Source: Struthio camelus (lineage: Eukaryota; Chordata; Aves; Struthioniformes; Struthionidae). Taken from it: 64,000 nucleotides of DNA. The notes below the pieces were generated by a model. That model worked only from the letters and a program-made list of their open reading frames with translations. It was not told the origin of the DNA and searched no databases. Location of the stretch: NCBI RefSeq assembly GCF_040807025.1, contig NC_090968.1, positions 4,763,906 to 4,827,905 of the forward strand. The letters run 5' to 3'. The translations under genes were made by a program, and so were the position numbers. Below, in pieces: positions 28,098 through 36,010 of the stretch (position 1 is its first letter; each line of letters begins with the position of its first letter).

Positions 28098-29580
28098 TTA
28101 TTCACTCTCTTTGATCTCCTTTACTACAGCATGTGAAGTAACTTTCTCCACTTTTTTGGTGGACACTAGTTTCTCCTCAAAGCTTTCTTCATGTTCCTCT
28201 ACCTTCTGAGTGACTGTCACGGACTTTGTGATATATGTGGTTGTACCGTCCCCACCTTCACTAGTGATTTTCTCTTTTTTGGTTACTACAGCTTTTTCAC
28301 CCTTATCATCAGTTGGGCTCACGTCTAGGCCGTTGGTGACAACTCCCTTACCTTCTTCCTCAGCCTCCTTCTCTTCCTTTTTCTCCTCCACCTCACCATT
28401 TACAGCAATGTCTTCTTTCCTGGACCCCTTGGAGGCCTCTACCTCTGCACTAACTTTTGTTACCTTTGTGACAGTGATGGTCTCTTCCACCACAGGCTTT
28501 TCATCTTTGACTGGGGAGGCTGGCTTCTCCGGAGAACGGGGCTTCTCTGGGGTCACCGGCTTCTCCGGAGAACGGAGCTTCTCTGGGGTCACCGGCTTCT
28601 CCGGAGTCGCTGGCTTCTCCGGAGAACGGAGCTTCTCTGGGGTCACTGCCTTCTCCGGAGTCGCTGGCTTCTCCGGAGAACGGAGCTTCTCTGGGGTCAC
28701 TGCCTTCTCCGGAGTCGCTGGCTTCTCCGGAGAACGGAGCTTCTCTGGGGTCACCGGCTTTTCCAGGGCTGCTGCTTTCTCTGGAGTTGCAGGTTTCTCT
28801 GGAGATGCAGGCTTTTCTGGTGTTGCTGCCTTGTCTGGAGAGGCTGCCTTTGGTGTTGCTGGCTTCTCCACAGGTGCTGCTTTCTCTTCCTCCTTGGCTG
28901 CTTTCTCACCAACTTTTTCCTCTTTCTGTTCTTTTCCTACTTCTGCAGCTGGTTCCTTCTGTTCTCCCTTGGCCTGCTCTGTTACAGGAGATTTAGGTGG
29001 GGATTTAGGTGGTGACTTTGGTGGAGGTGTTTTGATCTTCTCTACTTTGGCTCCTGCAACAGTTGCATCTGCTTCTTCAGCTTCTCCCTTCCCCTTGGCC
29101 TCAGCTTCTTCCCCCTCTTCCTCAGCCTCCTCCCCTTCTTCCTTTTCCTCTATCTCTTCTTTTTCAGAACCTCCTTCTTCTGCCTCATCAGATTTTACAG
29201 CTTCTTCCTCTTCTGCTTCTTCTTCCTTTTCTTCCTCAGGTGCAGCTGCTTGTTCTGCAGCCGCCTTCTCTGGAGCAATTTCTTCTGCTACAGCTTCTCC
29301 CTCCTCTGCCTTTTTTTCCTCCTGTTCTTGCTGAGCCTTTGCTGCTATTTCTTCTGCAATAGCTGCTAGGGCATCTTCCATTTCAGACTTTTCATCCTCT
29401 ACTTTTGTCTCTTCAATAATTTCTTCTACAAATTTGTGCTGGACCTTCAGCTTTGGTGGTTCAGCTTTTTTCTGTATTTTACTTGTTATTGTGACTGATG
29501 GCTGCCTGTGTGTGAACAAGGGTCCAGTAATGCTTCCAGAGAAGGCACTGAATCTTGTCTCTTCACCCTCCAGTAGTTTC
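28098..29580 (-). CDS. NEFM: NEFM exon 3 (rod end and whole tail)
   Basis: It begins after acceptor GATTCCCTTAG with G completing the Arg codon, then [20 protein letters not shown], and ends KEIKESE-TAA. It encodes residues 397-889. The acidic segment has CK2-like and Glu-rich runs. The SP/TP domain is coded by 28508-28866 and the KSPP block by about 28986-29032. The conserved C-terminal domain is nearly identical to that of other vertebrates. A long open frame on the opposite strand (28210-29334) is only the antisense shadow of these repeats. Confidence 0.95.
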
Positions 29581-32289
29581 CTAAGGGAATCAAAAGGGGG
29601 GGGGGGGGAGTGAGCGTAGAAACCGAACATAAGGAACAGCTATTAGAATATTTCCCTTTTCATCAGCAGGATGAAAACTGGTGTTTTTTTTTTTTTTTTG
29701 CATTTATAGAGCTGATCAGCATAATCTGTCATCCTCAGCCCTGCTTCTGCTTTCCTTGGATCAGCTTTTTTGGAAATTTCTTATTCAGCAAACAGCTCTT
29801 AGCTTGGTTTACATGCGGCAAGCATAACACCTTTAGCTAATAAGCTAAAATTCATCCTTAAGGTCAAGAACTTTAGCATGGCAAATTGAGTAACTTCATT
29901 AGATGCGTTATGACTTAGGTCAACTGAGAACTGGATGCAGCCAATGGACTCACATTAAATATTGTGGTTAAGATTTTCAAAGTCTACTGGAGCATACAGT
30001 CTAGTTCTCAATAGTTTGGGTATCTGCCTTTCCAGTCTGCCTTTGAAAATTAGAGACTTAAGATTTTGTCCAGTTAACCTGTCTTTGGCAGCAAGCAGCC
30101 ATAGAACCGAGGGTTTCTGTTGTCTGTGTTCATCTGTGAACAACGTCAGAACCTCAAGGATCTGAAGCTGTTTTCTGACTTGACTCCCTTGATATTCAAA
30201 AGGGAGTTTCTTTCATCTAAGCCTGTGACCCAGAAAAATCTGTGGTTCTCTGATTAGAGTTATGAAGTGATGCAAAGGTGGCTTGAAAAAGCCTGCCAGG
30301 TGGTGGCAATAGCAAACAGCGTTCCTGCTCCGGAATCAGTTCAGAGCGGTTGCCAAAGGAAAGTTGAGCAAGAAAGCTAAAGTGTTTGTGACAAGCAGAT
30401 CGGCACTCCCCGCTTGCAACCATGATCAAGCAAGTGCACCTTGTCTCTCAAGTGAGAAAAGGGAATTCAAATGACAAGTGCCACTTGCTTGGCATATGCA
30501 AAGTGAAACAAACAAATTAAAAATAACCTTATATTTTGCTTCATCTTCTGCTTTTGTAAACAAGGGCAGGTTGCCGCATTAGGGTGCTACTGTATGAGTC
30601 ACGCTAGCCTGTTCCCACTGGGGGCTTTACCGCTGATTACCAGCGCACTGGTCACTAATGAACTTTGATTTCTTATGGTAAAGACTTCTCGGGTCTGCAT
30701 AGATTTTGAAAGTTGTAATATGTTTGGTCAAGCTTTAATTTCACTTGTACTCAATGCATATAGTTATTTCTTATCCATGACAAGGCTTCTCAGAAGCAGA
30801 AGCATCTGCAGCGCTATTAATATTCCAGACACATCCGCAATGATCCTACTGTACCTGTATGCAGCAATTTCAATATCCAGGGCCATCTTGACATTGAGGA
30901 GATCCTGGTATTCCCTCAGATGACGTGCCATTTCCCATTTTGTTCCTCTAAGCTCGTTTTCCAGCTGATGAATCGTGTCCTGCAACAGACGCGCAAAACC
31001 TCGGTGACAAAGAGCTACGTTTCATGCAGAGACACACGGCCAAAAAAGTTCCTGAAAGTCCCCGCTTTGCCAACTCACGCAAACACGCCGGGAGCGAGGG
31101 TCGGGCGCAGAGCGGGGCCGCCTGCGCTCCCGGCCCCCCCCCGCCGCAGCCGAGCCCCGCAGCCCTCGCTCAGGCGGCGGCTCCGGCGCCCCGCTGCCCC
31201 CGGCGCTGCCCCCGAGCCCCGCGGTACCTGGTAGGTGCTGAGGTCGTTGTTGTGGCGCTCCTCGATGTCGCTGAGCTGCCGCTCCAGGGACTCCTTGGTG
31301 CCGCGCACCGACTCCAGCTCGATGCTCTTGGACTGCAGCTGCCGGCGGTACTCGGCGATCTCCTCCTTGGCGGAGCGGATGGCCTCCTTGTTCTGCTCGG
31401 CCGCCTCCGTGAGCTTGGCGTAGCGGCACTTGAACCACTCCTCGGCCTGGTGCATGTTGTGGTCGGACTGGCACTCCAGCTGGGCGCGGATCTCCTTCAG
31501 CGCCGTGGTGAGGTCGGTCTTCAGGTAGTCCTTCCTCTCCACGGTGGCGTGGGACGCCTGGAGCTGCGCTAGCAGCTCGGCCACCTCCTCCTCGTGGTTG
31601 CCCCGCAGGAAAGCCACCTCGTCCTGCAGCGACTGCACCTTCTTGTCCAGCTCGGCCCGCATGAGCGAGGCCTCCTCCATGTCCTTGCGCAGGGCGCGGA
31701 TGGTGGCCTCCGTCTCGTCGCGCAGCCGCGCCTCATCCTCGAAGCGCTCCCGCAGGCGCTGGATGTCCTCCTCGATGTGCTCCGAGTCGAGCTGGATCTG
31801 CGCCTTCTCGTGGCTCACCTGCTCCAGGACGCCGCGCAGCTCCCGCAGCTCCTGCTCGTAGGCGTCGCCCAGCTGCGCCCGCCCGGCGTGCTTCTGCCGC
31901 AGCGCGGCCAGCTCCGCCTCGATCTCCTTGTTCTGCTGCTCCAGGTAGTGCACCTTCTCGATGTAGCCGGCGAAGCGGTCGTTGAGCCCCTGCAGCTGCT
32001 CCTTCTCGTTGGAGCGGCTCAGCTTCAGCTCCGCCGCGCCGTTGAGCAGCGAGGACTGGCTCACGTCGAGGCTCTCGGCGGAGCTCAGCACCGTGGAGCC
32101 GTAGGCGGCCCGCGGCGCCGCCAGGTTGGGGCGCTTGTAGGAGGAGGAGACGGTGCTGCCCGAGCCCCGCGACCACGACTGCGAGCGGAAGCCGCTGGAC
32201 GGCGAGGCGCTGGCGCGGCTGTAGGTGGCGCGGGTCTCGGTCACCCGGCGGTACGAGGGGTTGCCCAGGGCCTCCATGGTGTAGCTCAT
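28098..32289 (-). CDS. NEFM: Neurofilament medium polypeptide (NF-M), three coding exons
   Basis: This type IV intermediate-filament subunit co-assembles with NF-L. Its long phosphorylatable tail forms side-arms that affect filament spacing and axon calibre. The CDS, on the minus strand, joins 32289-31228, 30979-30855 and 29580-28098 and encodes 889 aa (human 916). The head starts [20 protein letters not shown] and includes [13 protein letters not shown]. The rod opens [20 protein letters not shown] and closes [16 protein letters not shown]. The tail holds [20 protein letters not shown], an acidic Glu-rich segment, a [11 protein letters not shown] block, about 19 SP/TP six-residue units, then the conserved [38 protein letters not shown] and TSHAVVKE segments. 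The start was chosen by the family N terminus and the TATA box about 60 bp upstream. NEFL is convergent downstream. Confidence 0.97.
28508..28866 (-). repeat. SP/TP-EK six-residue repeats of the NEFM tail, with 54-bp higher-order units
   Basis: About 19 units of the form xx(S/T)PEK encode proline-directed phosphorylation sites (Cdk5/ERK type). Within them a higher-order unit of 18 residues (54 bp) is repeated, starting on the plus strand at 28561, 28615, 28669 and 28723. The second and third copies are identical over all 54 bases and the first differs from them at two bases. One unit reads AAALEK and has lost its phosphosite. Confidence 0.9.
29596..29608 (-). repeat. C13 (G13 on plus) tract before NEFM exon 3 acceptor
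   Basis: On the minus strand thirteen C form part of the polypyrimidine tract 16-28 nt before NEFM exon 3, followed by TTTTGATTCCCTTAG. Confidence 0.9.
29684..29699. repeat. T16 homopolymer in NEFM intron 2
   Basis: Sixteen T on the plus strand lie about 100 bp inside intron 2 from exon 3. This is simple sequence. Confidence 0.85.
30855..30979 (-). CDS. NEFM: NEFM exon 2 (end of coil 2B)
   Basis: This 125-bp exon encodes residues 355-396, [20 protein letters not shown] to LDIEIAAYR. The acceptor is GCGTCTGTTGCAG and the donor GTACAG follows AG of the Arg codon. Size, phase and junctions are the same as in NEFL exon 2. Intron 1 is short (30980-31227, 248 bp) and GC-rich; intron 2 spans 29581-30854. 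Confidence 0.95.
31228..32289 (-). CDS. NEFM: NEFM exon 1 (head, coil 1 and most of coil 2)
   Basis: It encodes residues 1-354, from MSYTMEALG to NDLSTYQ, ending in phase 0 before the donor GTACCG. The rod contains [16 protein letters not shown] and [18 protein letters not shown], near-identical to mammalian NF-M. A cysteine at residue 273 (QLECQSD) is additional to the usual WFKCRY cysteine (288). Confidence 0.95.
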
Positions 32290-32347
32290 GGCGGGGCACT
32301 CGGGGGAGCGGGCGGCGGCACGGCGCTGCTCCGGCCGCCGCCGCCTC

Positions 32348-32354
32348 TTATATA
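32348..32354 (-). promoter_or_regulatory. NEFM TATA box
   Basis: TTATATA on the plus strand reads TATATAA for NEFM, within GGGGCTATATAAGAGG. It lies about 60 bp upstream of the start codon, so transcription should begin near 32324 with a 5' UTR of about 35 nt. Confidence 0.8.
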
Positions 32355-32390
32355 GCCCCGCCGGGCGGGCGGCGGCGCCGGGGCGGCCCC

Positions 32391-32402
32391 GCACACGTGT
32401 GC
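32391..32402. promoter_or_regulatory. Palindromic E-box upstream of NEFM TATA
   Basis: GCACACGTGTGC is a perfect 12-bp palindrome centred on CACGTG, 37 bp upstream of the TATA box. CACGTG is the site class bound by USF and MYC/MAX-type bHLH-ZIP factors. Occupancy is inferred. Confidence 0.5.
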
Positions 32403-32449
32403 GGGGGGCGGCCCCCCCCCCGGCCCCGGCCCCGGGCCCGGCACCTCCT

Positions 32450-33065
32450 CCCGGCACCGCCTCCCCGGCCCCCCATCCCCCGCCCGGCCCCCTTGCCTCC
32501 CCCCCCACCCTTTGCCCTGCCCCTTCCTTCTCCCCCGCTCCCCCTTCTCCCCTGCCCGGCTCCCTCCCCCAGCCCCGGCTCCCCTTGCCTCCCCCCTTTG
32601 CTCCCCTTCTCCCCCCCCCGCCCCCGTTCCCTTCTCCTCTCTCCCCTCTGCCGCCCTTTCCCCCTGCCCCGCTCCCCCTTCCGTTACCCTGCTCGCCCCT
32701 TCCCCCAGCGCTGCGCCGCACCCCTGCCCCGGCCCCCCTCTTCTCCCCTTGCCTCCCCCTTCTCTAGGCCATCTCCCTTTCCTCGTCCTCGTCTTTCTTT
32801 CTTTCATTCTCTTTCTTTCTCTCTTTCCTTCTTTTTTCTTTTTATTTCTCTCCTTCTCTCTTTTTTCTTTTTTTCTCTTTTTTCTCTTTTTCTCTTTTTT
32901 CTCCTTTTCTCTTTTTTCTCTAATTCTTTTTCTCATTTTCTTCTTTCTTTTTTTATCTTTTTTTTTTTAATCTTTTTTTTTCTCTTTCTTTTCTTTCCCT
33001 TCCTTGCCCCCTCCCCCCTGCTCGGGCCCCCTCCCTCCCCCCAGTCCCCTCCCCCTCCTCCCGCA
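32450..33065. repeat. Pyrimidine tract of about 600 bp upstream of NEFM
   Basis: The plus strand is overwhelmingly C and T. It starts C-rich (32450-32760), becomes almost pure T/C with TTTCTC and TTTTTC motifs (32770-33000), and ends C-rich (33000-33065). The minus strand, the sense strand of NEFM, is therefore purine-rich. Lys/Arg/Glu-rich or Ser/Phe/Pro-rich open frames through it are composition artefacts. Confidence 0.9.
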
Positions 33066-33155
33066 GACGCTATGGCGGAGCGGAGCGCGGGGCCCGGAGC
33101 CGGGCCCGCCCCGGGCCGCCGAGCAGCGGCCGCCGGAGCCCGCAGGGTAGGGCCG

Positions 33156-33197
33156 GGGCCGGGGGCAGCGGGCCGGGGGCAGCGGGCCGGGGGCAGC
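33156..33197 (+). repeat. 14-bp G-rich tandem repeat, three exact copies
   Basis: The unit GGGCCGGGGGCAGC occurs three times without a mismatch (33156-33169, 33170-33183, 33184-33197), followed by more GGGCAGGGCCGGGGCGGGG. The plus strand has many G-runs able to form a G-quadruplex. Confidence 0.85.
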
Positions 33198-33243
33198 GGG
33201 CAGGGCCGGGGCGGGGCGGGCCGGCAGCCCCGGCCGCGGCGGC

Positions 33244-33264
33244 TTCAGCACCACGGGCAGCTCC
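33244..33264 (+). promoter_or_regulatory. REST/NRSF (RE1) site, 19 of 21 consensus positions
   Basis: The left half-site TTCAGCACC is perfect, followed by the 2-bp spacer AC and a right half GGGCAGCTCC, against the consensus GGACAGCGCC. It lies about 955 bp upstream of the NEFM start codon. REST represses neuronal genes in non-neuronal cells, and NEFM is a neuron-specific gene, so the site is plausible. Binding is inferred. Confidence 0.65.
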
Positions 33265-35470
33265 GGGGCCGGGCGCGCCGCGGCTCCCGCAGTGCGGGGG
33301 CGGCGAGCGCTCCCGCAGCCGCCCGGCCCGGGCAGCCCCGGGGGGCTCGGGGCGAGCAGGGGGCCGGGGGGAGCGAACAAGCACCCCGCCACCCTCCCCT
33401 TCCCCCAGCAGGGCCTGGCATTTGAAGGTCAAAAGTGCCTGAGAAGGGGAGCGGGGCGGGTTCGCCGGGTGGTTTTGCGGCAACGAGAGCTCCCTGCAAC
33501 CGCTCCCCCCCGCCTGGGGTAGAGGACAAGCGCAGGAAGGGGGACTCTGCAGAGGGAGGCTGGCTGCGTTTTGCCGTGAGGCCGTTGCAGTGCTAGAACA
33601 GCCAGGCAGTAAACAAGAGTTTAAAAGATCCCCTGGCATCCATAATCCTCTGCCTTGATTCTTCTTTCTCTCCCTCTCTTCTTCTGTTTTCCTCTGACCC
33701 TGACATTTTAACCTAATGCTTGGTGCATTGCTCAGAAATAAGTTCTCCTTCTTCGAAACCTTGCTAAGCATTATGTTTACATGGTACAACATACTTCCTA
33801 TGGGTTGCATTACAGTGACTAGCTAACATCCAGACTTTGAACTTCTCTTGGATGGATTACAGCTACATGGGCAATTGATTAGTAAACTGTAAAGGAAAAA
33901 AAAAAAAGAAAAAAAACCCCTGCTGGTGCTAGAAAAAGCACTGCTACTGCTCCCCTAGCAAAGGGAAGGAATGCTGAGGCTGGTAGATTTTAACTCCTCA
34001 TTCGGAAAGGTGCTGAATATGTGTGTCTGCTTGTGCAGCAATCTGTGAATTTTCAAGTAGGTGATCTTGTTAACAGGCAAAGTCCTTTCCCAAAATTGCC
34101 TTCTTGCCTTGAAACTGGGACATATGCAATTCCCATTTTTGATGCTGCTGTGGCTTCAACGTGGACAGTAAGGGAAGTCTGAGGGACAGGGTTAAACTTT
34201 GCAAACCACATGGAACATCGGACCTCCATGGGCTCATTAATATGATGCTGTCATAGGACTGCAGCATTGCAGTCAGTGGCAAAGAGAAGTCAGAATTATC
34301 CCAGGTATCTCCTGAAACGTATTTGCAAACATAGGCTGTTAGATGCACCGTTAAACCTCCCTGGAGTTTAACATGACAAGCATAGAGAAAAGGTTGCATT
34401 ATAATTGAAGCAATTATGGATTCTAAATATGTTCCATTAATTTTGGCAAAAGTTTTCTCTGTAGGAGAAAGACATTATTTTGAATTTAAACAGTCTATTA
34501 TGGCATTGCATTTTGTTTCTTTTTAGGCAAAAAAGATATGCTATGATCTGCTTTATTACTGTTCCTTCCCTGTTAAGTAAAGACTGGGGAGGAGGCAAAG
34601 CAGAACATGTTTGTATACATATGGACAACTTACTGTAAAAGAAAACATACGGTTAACAGAGGTGCTTGGGAAATGTTATTACCCTTTTAATGTTCTGAAA
34701 ACAAGATAATGGTGTTGAAAAACAAGTAAGAAGGGGCTTATTTAACTTCGCAATAAAATTCTTTCTCATTAAATACATTGATGCGTAGATTATTTTAAAT
34801 CCTTTCATCCAGTATGCAAAACATACTGTTGGTTTATAATCAAGCAGTGATAGAATTTGGTTTATTCATTGCATATTTAAATTCAAGCAATCCAAACCTC
34901 TGCAGGATACAATCATTTTAATAATACATATTGATTACCTTAAGAACCAGGATATTCATATCAGAAAAAAGTTTACTTTCACATAGACACTTATAAGCAC
35001 CTACGGAAATCTTTCTGAAACAAAATACATTGTTTTTATTTGAAACACATTCTGGTAACATTCACTTCTGATCTATAATGAGATGTAGGGGAACAATGCT
35101 CATGCTACATTATCCTGAAGGTGATCTGAAGGTTAGAATGAGTCAGGGAAATCAGTCGAAAATGTTGCCTTATTTCTGTTGGGCAACTAATTCCCTTTTC
35201 CTTTATATCAATCTCCACTATGGAGTTTTTGAAATTAAGGTCAGTATTTCTGCCTATGGAGAAGTTTTTGCCTCAAAGTTTAACAAACAGGCATTGCTAC
35301 TTCGGAGCAAACAGCAACATGATGTCTCATGCTTTGAAGCAAAAGAATGCAAAGAACAGCCACTCGCACAGAAACGAGAAGCAGCAGCATTGATTTTAAT
35401 CCTGATTATTGACAAACCTGCATTAAAGAAATACTGTAGAAGGATGAGCCTGAGTTCTGCAGCTTCCTTA

Positions 35471-35471
35471 A

Positions 35472-35503
<32 letters not shown>

Positions 35504-35505
35504 AA
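35471..35505 (+). repeat. (AAAG)n microsatellite
   Basis: Eight AAAG units plus AAA form an uninterrupted run. Confidence 0.95.
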
Positions 35506-35879
35506 CCCAAAACACAGGAAATAACATTGCATGACAGGCTGGCTGCTTCCAGACAGAGGAGTTTAAAATACATTAAGTAATGATTACTTAACTTGAAAAT
35601 GCTAGCATCAGAAGAAAAGGTGTTGTGTTGTATTGTGTTGTGTTTTTTAGGTTACAGAAAGACAGAAGAATGAATTCAAAGGACTGGACAGATAATGCAA
35701 TGCGGCTGGTTGGGACCCTAAAAAATTATTTGCCAGCTTAAAGGGGGTTTCTCTTGGGAAAGTGGCTGCCTACTTTCAGTATAAGCCTGATATAAGAGGA
35801 AAAGGTATAAGCAATATGCATGCAAGGAGGGTAAACTCCAACTTCAGTAGGAGTTTTGTCAGACTTAAAAAAGAGTAAG

Positions 35880-36010
35880 GAATCCAGAATTTGGCCACTC
35901 TCTGTATTCCACCCCACAGAGCAGTGTAAAGTGGTGTAACTCTCTGAGTCAATGAAGTTATACTGATTTTTCTTAGCTGAAGATCTTGATGTCCCAGAAT
36001 CTTAGTCGGC
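35880..36010 (+). mobile_element. Ancient dispersed repeat fragment
   Basis: GTGTAACTCTCTGAGTCAATG, AGTTATACTGA and TTAGCTGAAGATCT resemble a sequence that recurs in turtle, crocodile and bird genomes (gagtcaatggagttacac then agctgaggatctg). The 16 bases at 35949-35964 also occur exactly at 8574-8589. The parent family is not certain from the sequence alone. Confidence 0.4.

Larger units (their letters stand above)
31040..32480. other. CpG island over NEFM promoter, exon 1 and intron 1
   Basis: Dense CpG and high GC run from intron 1 through exon 1 and the promoter. The island continues, after the C/T-rich tract, into a second CpG-rich block at about 33060-33420. Confidence 0.8.
33060..33420. 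other. Distal CpG-rich block upstream of NEFM
   Basis: GC- and CpG-dense sequence follows the pyrimidine tract and includes the 14-bp G-rich repeats and the RE1-like site. A plus-strand frame starting MAERSAGPG at 33071 is open but is composed of Gly/Ala/Pro/Arg and resembles no family. A divergent non-coding transcript could start here, but nothing shows it directly. Confidence 0.6.

Noticed and set aside
28210-29334. A 374-residue open frame antisense to the NEFM tail
   Set aside because: It is the complement of the Glu/Lys/Pro repeats, which reads as Ser/Gly/Phe repeats. There are no independent start or splice signals.
32082-32104. Second RE1-like half-site (CTCAGCACCGTGGA) inside NEFM exon 1
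   Set aside because: Only the left half matches; the right half departs from GGACAGCGCC, and the bases are coding.
32286-32936. Lys/Arg/Glu-rich minus-strand frame MRKRIREKREK...
   Set aside because: It is produced by the pyrimidine tract and lies across the NEFM promoter, so it is not a protein.
33000-33066. Pyrimidine-rich acceptor-like CTCCCGCAG before a CpG-rich frame
   Set aside because: Any CAG after a long C/T tract looks like an acceptor. No upstream exon or protein supports it.
32397-33425. A 342-residue Pro/Ser/Phe-rich plus-strand frame
   Set aside because: It is a simple-sequence translation of the same tract and CpG block with no domain.
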